64,000 nt of DNA from NCBI RefSeq assembly GCF_000149955.1, contig NC_030986.1, positions 5,699,910 through 5,763,909 of the forward strand, in the 5' to 3' direction. This DNA is from Fusarium oxysporum f. sp. lycopersici 4287. Its lineage: Eukaryota; Ascomycota; Sordariomycetes; Hypocreales; Nectriaceae. Positions within the stretch are counted from its first letter, which is position 1. Each line of letters starts with the position of its first letter. The notes beneath the pieces are model-generated. The model made no database searches, was not told the DNA's origin, and saw only the letters and a list, made by a program, of their open reading frames with translations. Both the position numbers and the translations under genes were made by a program. Shown here piece after piece: positions 34,703 through 44,518 of this stretch.

Positions 34703-36950
34703 TCAAAATACTTTAGATCTGATAGAATACATAGCCAAGTCAGTTTCCAATTCTAATACCATATCCAAGTTCTCCAACATCCCTTCAATTATTGCAAAGT
34801 TTCGTTTGAGCCTGAGGTCTCTGCATACAGGCTGATTTTGCCACGCAAGGGCGATTTGAAGAGTGTCTTTCACACTATTTGTGGCCACAAAACAAACTAC
34901 CGGGCTATCCTTGTAGATGGACGCAGCGCAGTATCGTAAGCATGGTCGATCGAGAGCCTGGAAAAGGATCGGGATCTCGACGTCGCCAGAGCCGAGGAGC
35001 TTGCTATCTTCTCGTATCAGTTCGGATATGGTCATCTCGACTGCCATCTCCAATCGAGATCTCTCTACTGAGGTCTGCGTCATGTCGCGTGGGCGTGGGG
35101 GCACGTAGCTGAGGCAGAAATACTTATCCGAGATTAATGGGGATATTACAGTGACTCTTCTTCCCTTGTATCTGGCACATATCAAGGTAGTATCTGGGTT
35201 TTCATCCCAGTCGGGCTCGATATTGAAGGTAACATCTTCATCGGTCGACTTTTCGCAGAGATTGTGCTGGATAGACTTCCTCCATCTTTCCAGACCCCAT
35301 GATATCAGATTCCAAAAACTCGGTTCGTACGCCCGGGCATATAAGTACCTGGCTGTCGCGTGGTATGCCTCCAACATCAACATCGATGATCGTGAAGCCT
35401 CCTATCTCACTTGGAGATGAGCACTTCCCCAGTAGGTTGTTGATCATTAGTGTCCGCTTGCCAATTATGCCCATATAGCTTCGGTGAGTCGCTCCAGTTC
35501 TTGGGTCATCGACAAAGCTGTGGTATGCATCGCTGCCAAGAAAGAGCCGTGCGAGAAGAGGCAGAATTTGCTGTCTCGACATGGTTAAGTGATGCGTAGT
35601 TCTGTTTGAGGGTGGCAATTCATTCTTCGCGACCTTCATGTAATGGAGAAAACTCTCTGATCTAAAACCCCAGCAGCCCTCCACGGTTTGTGAGACCAGT
35701 GTTGACGTGTTCACTAGCCTCCCAAAGATATCATAATAATAGCCCATAAAGAATGATTGGAGTATGCAGAATCCATCCACCTTGGACTCGTCAGTCATCT
35801 GTGGGTCCGAGATGCCGAAACCATCCAACATTGCCCTTGAATCACCCTTAGTTGTAGCGACGAACCAGGAAAGGATGTCCTCTGACATTCGATGTAGAGA
35901 GTTCTGCAGCCCCTCGATCAACTCTTGATTAAGCACCAAACCGAAGCTCTCCGCGAGACTCATTATTCCCGATGATGTACGCTCGACCTCCGCGCCTTGA
36001 TCAAAGATTGAATATTGAATGTCGGTAAACTGGGCAAGTGGTTCCTCAACGTTCACAACAAGAAACTCGTCGGACCTATCAGAATACTTTCGAAGTCCAA
36101 TTGCAACCGTAGCAGCCGCTTTGATTCCTTCCTTCTATGCCATTTGACAGAAGTTTTGAGCCTCTGCTGTAATCGGAAAGATACTGATGCTTTCTGGTGG
36201 GTGTTTTAGCGAGACAGTCATTGTCGCATTACGTTTGAGTATTGCAGCACTAGTCCGGGCCCGAGTTGCGCAATCGTGGAGGAAGAGCTCTCTGGAGTAT
36301 ATAACGTGACAAGAGCCCCTTGGATTAGATGCAAACATGCCTCATTCAACACTCAAGATATCAATCCCAAGGCTGCAAAGGCAAGTTGCCACACCAGCAA
36401 CATCGGAAGATACAGTCTCGAAGCTGTCAGTGTTGGACCTCAACAACCATAGAACGAACGCTTCTATATGCGGCGTGTCACTCGCGGGCATGTAACCCGG
36501 GAGTATGTGCCCCTGACCAAGCATATCCTCTTTGTATTTCTCAACAGCATCACTCAACCCTCGAATGCATGCAGTTGATCTCCAAGCATTCAGACGAGAG
36601 ATGTACTGCGAGCGAAGAATCTCCAAACCCCTTTCCGTAGGGTCAAGCAAGGCACTTAAAATCTTGTATAACAATGGTTGAATGACACTGCGGCTCGCAA
36701 AGTGATCCAGAACCGCCACTATGCAAATCATCACCGATGTGAATAGAGGCAGTTCCTGCGTAATGGGCGGGGGACGCGCTATAGCAGGTGGGATTTTGTG
36801 GAAGTGAGTCGAGCTCATCTGGATCGCCAATACCCTGGGCTCTCTCAATCCAGCACCCGACCTCTCCCGTCTACAGGATCCTATAGTGGGATGCTTCTTG
36901 ACGTGAACTTCTCTTGGTAGAGTGCCGGTATATCGTGGAAAGAAATGCAA
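34703..36950 (-). pseudogene. Hypothetical protein gene with two in-frame stops and a frameshift
   Basis: One reading frame runs from ATG 36950 through 36342, 36338-36135 and 36131-35238, broken only by TGA (36342-36344) and TAG (36135-36137). The three pieces are in exactly the same frame. A second frame (35383-34703) continues the protein after a frameshift around 35290-35330, entering at SWGLERWRKSIQHNL. The pieces look protein-like: QMSSTHFHKIPPAIARPPPI near the start, TLVSQTVEGCWGFRSESFLH in the middle, and EPDWDENPDTTLICARYKGRR near the end. I do not know a function. No splice signals that would bypass the stops were found. It might be repeat-mutated or a recently inactivated member of a fungal family. 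Confidence 0.6.
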
Positions 36951-37848
36951 TTACGTATTTCATTAGGGAAGGTCTAAGTCCTTGTCCCATTTATAAAGAA
37001 GGTAGCAAACGTGATGAAGGATTATTTTCATAGATTGCAGGCTCGAATATACAGATTCATAATTCAGCCGGAACTTGTGACCCGCTTATGGCCCAAATTG
37101 ATAAGGCCTTTGATTCAAATCTCCGATTACATTCTGTTGGCTTGTAGCGAAATTAGTAAACACAGCAACAGCTAACCGTCCTTTGCCAGCTCTGTTCTGA
37201 AGGCGCAGTTGGTAGTTGATGCTTTGTAGGATTACCATTTATATTCCCTCTTCCTCGCTCTGTACCCTACTCTCAGATTCCAAAATAACTCTATATACCT
37301 TCGACGAAGAGTGGTGCAGTGGTATCTACCTATGAACCCATAAACCTTCTATAAGTCCGCACCTAAAATTCTAAAACTCTCTTCCCTGCGCCACTCTTCG
37401 TTTTTGCAGGTCGTGCGTTCGAATACACGTATCAACATTTATAGCATAAAGCCAAGAAGCCTTTTCGAGATTCTGGTCCCATTCCTTTTGTTTCTTTCGG
37501 TGGTAGTTGGTGATACGGCCAGCGACGGGCTTGTCTCCACTTTGCAATGTCGCATTCCTCATCTGGAGGCGATGGATCCTCTGGGAGGCACTAAAAAGGC
37601 AAGTCTCCGCGACGACTGCATTTGACCTCATTTATAACATCATTCATTATTCGAGTGGCTGATAAATGCATGCGCATGCAAATAAAAACAAGTAATTCAT
37701 GCGCCATTATCGCCGCAGTGTCGTAATTCCAGCGGTGCGTAGCTTAATAATATTCGTGACACAACATACACCCATAAAACCCCCATCTCCATAGCTGCAG
37801 CACCTCCATCCAGCACAGCACTCCCAGCACCACGTAAACACACAAACA
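36951..37848. other. Intergenic region with tRNA-like hairpin
   Basis: This stretch holds the hairpin element at 37305-37430 and the promoter of the epimerase-like gene. No other gene is seen. Confidence 0.45.
37305..37430 (+). repeat. tRNA-like element with inverted arms
   Basis: The arms CGAAGAGTGGTGCAG (37305-37319) and CTGCGCCACTCTTCG (37386-37400) are inverted copies with one G-T mismatch. The left arm overlaps a polymerase III A-box-like TGGTGCAGTGG (37312-37322), and a B-box-like GTTCGAATA lies at 37417-37425. No complete cloverleaf can be drawn, so this is not an intact tRNA. A degenerate tRNA pair or tRNA-derived short element is possible. Confidence 0.4.
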
Positions 37849-39057
37849 ATGACCTCAATCTTTCTGTAAGACCCCAAACCCCTTCTCCCTTTGCTTACTA
37901 ACAACTGCAGCACCGGCGCATCGGGCTACGTAGGCGGTCAGCTCCTCCACGAGCTCACACAAGCTCATCCCAAGTACACCATCGCCACGCTCGTGCGCGA
38001 CGCCAACGCAGCTGAGACCATTTCGCAGGCGTATCCGAAAGTGCGCACTGTGGTGGGTGACCTAGATGAAAGTGCGCTCGTGGAACAGGAGGCTTCACAA
38101 GCTTCTGTGGTACTGAGTCAGTGATGTTTCATGAAACTTTGGTGGTGTGGTGTTGCTGACGGAGGTAACTTAGATGTTGCGTCGAATAAGCATATTGGAT
38201 CGTTACAGGCGATTCATCGGGGATTGACAAAGAGAGGAAATGGTGAAACATGATACTTTGAATGAGAAGGACCGAATTGACGATGTATAGGTTATTTGAT
38301 TCAAATTTCTGGTGCGAGTTTGTTGCCTGTCAAGGACTTATCTTCACCGTCCTTCAAGCCTGGTGAACCCTCCAGCGAAGTCTGGGATGATCTCGATGGG
38401 GTCTCTTCCATTCTGGACCTCATCCGGAGCCACGACTCTCGCGTGGTAGACAACTACATTCTTAAAATCGCCAAAGAAACGCCGTCTATCAAAACAGCCC
38501 TCGTCCTCCCTCCCATTATTTACGGAAAGGGTCAAGGTCCAGTTAAGCAGCGCAGCGTTCAAATCCCCGCACTCTCAAAAGTCGCGATCGAGCGAGGCCA
38601 TGCCGTCAGAGCGGGTCGCGGTTTAGCAGCCTGGACAAATGTTCACGTCGCTGACCTCGCAAGATTATTCACCATTTTAGCCGAGAAGGGCGCAAAGGGA
38701 AGTGAGGATGAGAATGTCTGGGGTGAGAAGGGTATTTATCTTCCCGGTGTCGGCGAGCTGGTAAGTTCAAGTCGCTCTACGAGCCTTACAAAGCTAACAA
38801 TCTAGACATGGGCCGATATTTCGGATAGAGTCGCCAAAGCAGCAAAGGACCAAGGACTCATCGATACTCTTGAAGTCGAAGAACTGTATAAACCAGAAGT
38901 CGACACTGCACTCCCCGCTGGTTCAGTCTTCTTCGGCAGCAATGCCCGAAGCAAGCCCCGTCGCGCCACTGAAGTTTTGGGCTGGAAACCAAGTGAGACA
39001 GGGCTTGATGAAGAGATTCCTCGGGCTGTGGCTGAAGAGGCAGAGAGTCGAAAGTAA
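37849..39057 (+). CDS. NAD(P)-binding epimerase/reductase-like protein, 337 aa
   Basis: Five exons (37849-37865, 37911-38116, 38174-38242, 38291-38760, 38806-39057) join in frame into 337 residues. The first exon is only 17 nt (MTSIF plus two bases), followed by the Rossmann glycine motif LTGASGYVGGQLLHEL. Later blocks are ALVLPPIIYGKGQGP and a C-terminal FFGSNARSKPRRATEVLGWK, both typical of extended-SDR NAD-dependent epimerase/dehydratase relatives (nucleoside-diphosphate-sugar epimerase-like, NmrA-like). The canonical YxxxK is not obvious in this reading, so catalysis is uncertain. It lies in tandem with the aldehyde dehydrogenase 0.4 kb downstream. Minor splice boundaries could shift. Confidence 0.85.
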
Positions 39058-39460
39058 ACATAAGCTAGTCTATAATGAGATAATTGATAGACAATAAGAA
39101 TATTCTCTGTTATCTTGAGTCATATGATATGAAGTGTCGGTTGGATGTAATTCTTTGCCCAGTGTGAGTAGGTTGATGGAGATGCGGGGTAGTGTAAGGT
39201 AGCGCTGTCGTTGTAGGCTTCACTTCCCTATCTTGGTAGTGGAGATGATTGCGCGGGGTTTAAAAAGAGAAGGTCTGCGCGATCAAGACAACGGAAACAA
39301 TCGCCATTCTCATCAGTCTACTGTATATCAGATTGAATTGAGAGTCAGTTGCCATACTAGATACATCAAGGATTCAAGTACAAGAGGCCCTCTCCCAAAC
39401 TCATCCAGGGCATCAAGGTTCATCTACACCAACCAGCTCATCTCATCACTCTAGACCAAA
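39058..39460. other. Intergenic region before aldehyde dehydrogenase
   Basis: About 400 bases that should contain the terminator of the epimerase-like gene and the promoter of the dehydrogenase. Confidence 0.5.
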
Positions 39461-41014
39461 ATGGCTGCCTCAATTGAACTCACTGCTCCCAACGGAGTGA
39501 AATGGTCTCAACCAACCGGCCTCTTCATCAACAACGAATTCGTCCCCTCATCAAGCAACAAAACCCTCACATCAATCGACCCCGCGTAAGCTCCCCTCCC
39601 CCTCACTCCCTGTACCTCCACTAACACGCCCAGCACCGAACAAGAAATCGCAACAGTTCAATCTGCAGATTCTCAAGACATTGACAAAGCCGTCAAAGCA
39701 GCCAAGGCCGCACTGCGCCATGAATCATGGAGAGATCTCCCCGCCTCAGACAGAGGCCAACTCATGGCCCGTCTCGCCGACCTGATTGAGTCCAAGCGCG
39801 AGCTCTTTGCTACAATTGACGCTTGGGATAACGGCAAGACGTACATTGAGACGCTGGAGAATGATCTCGTTGAGGCCGTAGGCGTTATTCGCTATTACTC
39901 CGGCTGGGCTGATAAGACGTTCGGTCAGACGATTAACACAACGCCGAAGAAGTTTGCGTATACAATTCGTCAGCCGATTGGTGTTGTTGCGCAGATTATC
40001 CCGTGGAATTATCCTCTGTCCATGGCGACGTGGAAACTTGGGCCTGCGCTTGCATGTGGAAATACAGTTGTCATCAAGGCAGCGGAACAGACGCCCCTAA
40101 GTCTTCTTGTCCTGGGAGAGCTCATCAAAGAAGCCGGTTTCCCACCTGGTGTTGTCAACATCGTCAATGGTCTGGGCAAGGACACGGGCGCTGCGTTGGT
40201 ACAGCATCCATTGGTTGACAAGATCGCCTTCACGGGGTCAACAGCCACGGCAGCTAGCATCATGGGTGTCGCAGCAAAAACGCTCAAAAACATCACCCTC
40301 GAGACGGGCGGGAAATCCCCGTTGATTGTGTTTGACGATGCAGAGCTCGACCAGGCTGTTAAGTGGTCGCATTTCGGCATTATGTCGAACCAAGGACAGA
40401 TCTGCACCGCGACGTCGCGAATTCTTGTGCAAGAGACTATTTATGAGAAGTTCATCAAGGAATTTATTGATACGCTGAACACGGTTAGCAAAGTTGGTAA
40501 CCAGTGGGACAAGGAGACGTATCAGGGACCGCAGGTATCCAAAGTTCAATACGAGAGAATCTTAGAGTACATTGACATTGGCAAAAAAGAGGGCGCCACA
40601 GTCGCAGCAGGCGGTCATCCCCTCAAGGTCGGAGGTTCAGACAAGGGATTTTACATTTCTCCCACTGTTTTCACAGACGTCAAGCCTTCTATGAGAGTGT
40701 TCCGCGAAGAAATCTTTGGTCCGGTTGTTGTTATTTCGACGTTCAAGACTGAGGAGGAAGCGATTGAGTTGGCGAATGATACGACTTATGGACTTGGCGC
40801 TGCTGCTTTCACGACGAATTTGGAAAAGGCTCATCGCGTTGCTGCTGCGATTGAGGCGGGAATGGTCTGGATTAATAGTAGCCAGGATTGCGATCCTCGT
40901 GTGCCGTTTGGTGGTGTTAAGCAGAGTGGAATTGGCAGGGAGCTTGGTGAGGCGGGATTGGAGGCGTATACGCAGATCAAGTCGGTTCATGTCAACATGG
41001 GAAACAGGCTATAA
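39461..41014 (+). CDS. NAD(P)-dependent aldehyde dehydrogenase, 501 aa
   Basis: Two exons (39461-39585, 39634-41014) encode 501 residues, the size of cytosolic class 1/2 aldehyde dehydrogenases. Motifs are PWNYPLSMATWKLGPALACG, the GSTATAASIMG cofactor loop, the general base Glu265 in LETGGKSP and the nucleophile Cys299 in GQICTATSR; the 34-residue spacing between Glu and Cys is normal for the family. The enzyme oxidises aldehydes to acids with NAD(P)+. The C-terminal GGVKQSGIGRELGEAG is also conserved. There is no targeting peptide, so a cytosolic location is likely. It may act with the tandem epimerase-like gene, but there is no direct evidence. Confidence 0.95.
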
Positions 41015-41380
41015 ATTATGGCATTTAAACAAATAGACAAGTCAAGATTGCATGTCAATGCAACATGTGGCGCGCACTCAATTGAGACATTCACAGTTGG
41101 GATCATGATGCTTCAAAACTCATCTGTATTATCGCGGACAAATAGATTGACAAAGAAAATGTAAGCGGATACATGGTATTACTATACCAGTGGGATATGA
41201 ACAAAACGAAGAAAAAAAGAAAATGCTCAAGGTAAACAAAGAGGATATATATAAAAAGGACACAAGACCAGGCAAACCATCCAATCCAGTCCAGTCCAGT
41301 CCAATTCCCATAAAGCAATCTCGCAGACTCCAACCCCATCCCAGTCCCAAGCATTCATCATCTTACACGGACCCCGTAAA
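41015..41380. other. Convergent 3' intergenic region
   Basis: It separates the dehydrogenase from the ankyrin gene and contains a triple CCAGT run near 41285-41300. No gene is supported. Confidence 0.5.
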
Positions 41381-44300
41381 TTAAGCAGATTTTACCATGG
41401 CATACTCCTTCAGAATCTGAACTGCCTCGTCCCAGCCTCGCGAAGCAGCAATCTCAGTGACACTTCGATCAAGCTCATCCTTAACATCGAGATCAAACCC
41501 AGCCTTCTCACCCAGAAGACGAAGGATCTGCTCATCGCCGTTCTCAACAGCCTGCATGACACCGTTCCATCCACGGTACACCTTGTTAGGATCAGCGCCG
41601 TGCTCGAGCAGAAACTCGAGAATCTCAGAGTCCCCGCGGTACCGGCGCAGGGCCTTGACGACGGGGAGATGCTCGCCGGGGGCGTTAATGTCGGCGCCGC
41701 CCTCGTTGATGAGGAACCACACGATGTCCTTGCGGTCCTCGCGGATGGCGGATGTGAGAGGCGAGAAAACACCGCCGTTCTTGTCCTCGACTGACACGCC
41801 GGCTGCGAGGAGGAGCTTAACGGACTCGAGCTGGTTGGCAACGACGGCCATTTCCATGACGCCCTTGAAGGCGCGGGGCTCAGCGAGCACGGAGAGGATG
41901 CGCTTGAGCACAGGGGGGTTGCGGACAGCCATGCACACGGGCCAGTCTTGGCCGCGAACATTAGGATCAGCACCGTTGCTGAGCAAAAAGTCCACCATCT
42001 CGACCCTGTTCTCGCGAATAGCAGTCGTCAACGGTGAGTGGCCCTTGGGGTTCTTGTCGTTGGGGTTCATTCCCTTCTCAAGCAGCCATGTGAGCGCCTC
42101 CATATTGTTAACACTGACAGCAGTCTCGACAATGCCCTTGGGGGAGCTGAGGTTCACGCCGGCGTCGACAAGAGGGGGGAGGAATTGAAGACGGTTGTGC
42201 GTGATACACTTGAAGGCGGGATACTCGCTGGCGGGGACGTTGGGGTCTGCCTTGTTGGCGAGGAGGAGGTGGAAGATGTCAGGGCGGTTGTCGCGGATGG
42301 ATGTGCAGAGGGGCGTGTAAACGCCGTCCTTCTTCTGGTTGGGGTCGACCTTTGCGTTGAGGAGGACCTTGACTGACTCGATGTTGTTGACACTGACGGC
42401 AAGCTCCATGATACCGGGTGCCTTCTTGGGGTCAGCGCCGTGGGACAGGAGAACTCGGAGACAGGCGCTCTGGTAGGTAGCGGGCCAGAGCATGTGCTTA
42501 GGACCAGGCAAATTAGGGTTTGCGCCGTGGTCGAGAAGACTGTTAACGATATCGACGCGCGAGTTCTGAATGGCCTCGAACAAGGCGGTCTTTCCCTCAC
42601 GACTCTTCAGATCGGGATCAGCGCCGTAGTCGAGGATGAGGTCGATGAACTTCTTGGGCGTCTTCTTGTTGATAGCGCTGCTGAGGAGCGTCTCGCCCGT
42701 AGCGGTCAATTGATTAGGATCACCGCCATAAATAAGAAGCAGGTGAGCAAAGTTGACCTTGTTGGCGATACAAGCAGCAGCAAGGGCAGTCTCGTTATCC
42801 TCACCCATAGCGAAGCGAGGATCAGCGCCGTACTTGAGGAGAGGAACGGCACCAGCGAGGAAAGACTTCTCCACGGAGGCAAAGAGCGGTGTTACACCAT
42901 CGCGATCAGTGCCGTTGGGATCAGCACCGAAGAGGAGGAGAAGACGAACGGCCTCGGCGTCGCTGTTGAGAACAGCTTCCTTAAGAGCGAGATGCTCGGG
43001 ACCAGTGTTGGGAGATACACCACGATCCAGCAACTGTTCGATGAGTTTGTGGTTCCTGCCGCGCACGGCGGTGAGGAGAGCGGACTTGAGATTGGCTGCG
43101 TCGGCGCCGACGGTGTTTCTCGGGTTCCAGCGGGGCATGCTGAAGGGATCGGCCTTGAGTCGCACGACCTTTGTGCCACCGTTGAGATCAAGACCCGAAA
43201 GTTCCTCGAGAGAGGCTTCACTATCTGACACGGCAGTGTGATGCGACCGTGTCTCGTGGTGTTCGTCAAACGTGCTCATGCGGTCAAAGGTAGCGGTGGT
43301 ACCAGAGTGATATCGCTCATTGGAGGCGATTGAACTAGCAGTGTTGTGATGATGACCGGTAAATGAACGAGCATCGTTGTGCAGTGAGGCAGCGAGGGTA
43401 TCCTCGCGCATAGACGACGATCGCTCCGTCCAGGGGAGGGGAGGTAATGGGGGTTGAGAACCCATCGACATGGCACTGTGTCCCTCCACGCCACGATGTT
43501 GCGACGCAGAAGAAGGTCTGTACTGCGAACCACCGTGGTCAGAGAGCTTCGATCTAGGCGCCATACCAGCACGGGTATCCATGCGGTCGAGAGCGGCAGC
43601 GAGGCCAGTGTAGCCGATACCAAGCTCATTCTCAATCTTCTCATTACCCAGACTCCACTGAAACATAAGCGCACTCATACGCAGACTCTCGCGCGTGCGT
43701 CCAAGGGCACTGATCATCTTCTCGATGTCATTATCACCAAAGATGCGACCCCAGCCACGACGCATACGGCCCATGGCACCTTTACGTTCATTCTCGAGGA
43801 ACTTGCCCAGCATCTGGTCCAGCAGCTGGAAATCCGCCTGCGTCACGCGAAACTTCTTGCTCAGCTCTGAGATGACGTCGCCGGGGAACGTCTGCTGGTT
43901 GCGGATGCACTCACCGAGACCAGCTTCAATGGAGAAGAGGATTTCGCAAGTGTCGAGGAAGTCGTGGGCGAGCGTGTCGAGGCCGTGGGGCTGCTTGGTC
44001 ACCATGGTGAGATACTCGAGCATGCGCACCGAGATGCGGTCGCCGAGCGCCGTGGTCTTGTGGCATAGCTCCAGACAGGCGCTCTGCGCCTTTGTCGAGT
44101 TGGCCATGACGCTGCTCTTTTTGCTGTTAAGCGATCTCGGAACTGTAGCGACGGCGGTGGTAGTGTTAGTGGTAACACTGGGAGCTCTCTTCTGCGAGGA
44201 GTGCGATGTGCCAGGCGCAGTAGGGCTCTTGACAGGACTAGCAGCAACGTGGACCTGTGAAGACACAGGAACGACTTGCTTCTTCTGAGGAGGAGTTCTA

Positions 44301-44518
44301 GGTCGTGTGACGGTTGTGACCTGTGCGATAGATGGAGCAACGGTTGTGATTGATGGGGCGACGGCGAGGACAGGACTGCTCGGAGACGAGGGCAGGCCAA
44401 GAGCTTCCTTTGATACGAGGGAGAAGGACTCGCGGGGACCTAGAGCAAGGGCTTCGATGAAAGAGTATTCCTTGTCGTGTCTCTCTGCAGCAGCTTGAGC
44501 GGTTCCCACGGCGGTCAT
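41381..44518 (-). CDS. Large ankyrin-repeat protein, 1045 aa
   Basis: A single uninterrupted exon. The start at 44518 (MTAVGTAQAAAERHDKEYSF) is preferred; an upstream ATG at 44632 would add 38 unlikely residues. The first 450 residues are low-complexity and coiled, with proline/serine-rich parts and a helical block around LDTCEILFSIEAGLGECIRN. From about residue 475 to the end roughly 17 ankyrin-like units follow, with repeated LLL-GADPN endings (for example RLLLLFGADPNG, FLLSNGADPNV, FLLEHGADPNK). Ankyrin arrays mediate protein-protein binding. No catalytic domain, signal peptide or membrane segment is seen. Partner and pathway are unknown. Biased codon use produces a long antisense frame (42440-43228), which I treat as a shadow. 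Confidence 0.88.
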   Translation of the reverse strand: MTAVGTAQAAAERHDKEYSFIEALALGPRESFSLVSKEALGLPSSPSSPVLAVAPSITTVAPSIAQVTTVTRPRTPPQKKQVVPVSSQVHVAASPVKSPTAPGTSHSSQKRAPSVTTNTTTAVATVPRSLNSKKSSVMANSTKAQSACLELCHKTTALGDRISVRMLEYLTMVTKQPHGLDTLAHDFLDTCEILFSIEAGLGECIRNQQTFPGDVISELSKKFRVTQADFQLLDQMLGKFLENERKGAMGRMRRGWGRIFGDNDIEKMISALGRTRESLRMSALMFQWSLGNEKIENELGIGYTGLAAALDRMDTRAGMAPRSKLSDHGGSQYRPSSASQHRGVEGHSAMSMGSQPPLPPLPWTERSSSMREDTLAASLHNDARSFTGHHHNTASSIASNERYHSGTTATFDRMSTFDEHHETRSHHTAVSDSEASLEELSGLDLNGGTKVVRLKADPFSMPRWNPRNTVGADAANLKSALLTAVRGRNHKLIEQLLDRGVSPNTGPEHLALKEAVLNSDAEAVRLLLLFGADPNGTDRDGVTPLFASVEKSFLAGAVPLLKYGADPRFAMGEDNETALAAACIANKVNFAHLLLIYGGDPNQLTATGETLLSSAINKKTPKKFIDLILDYGADPDLKSREGKTALFEAIQNSRVDIVNSLLDHGANPNLPGPKHMLWPATYQSACLRVLLSHGADPKKAPGIMELAVSVNNIESVKVLLNAKVDPNQKKDGVYTPLCTSIRDNRPDIFHLLLANKADPNVPASEYPAFKCITHNRLQFLPPLVDAGVNLSSPKGIVETAVSVNNMEALTWLLEKGMNPNDKNPKGHSPLTTAIRENRVEMVDFLLSNGADPNVRGQDWPVCMAVRNPPVLKRILSVLAEPRAFKGVMEMAVVANQLESVKLLLAAGVSVEDKNGGVFSPLTSAIREDRKDIVWFLINEGGADINAPGEHLPVVKALRRYRGDSEILEFLLEHGADPNKVYRGWNGVMQAVENGDEQILRLLGEKAGFDLDVKDELDRSVTEIAASRGWDEAVQILKEYAMVKSA

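Noticed and set aside
42440..43228. 262-codon antisense frame opposite the ankyrin gene
   Set aside because: The ankyrin frame is longer, repetitive and motif-bearing, so the antisense frame is a shadow of its codon bias.
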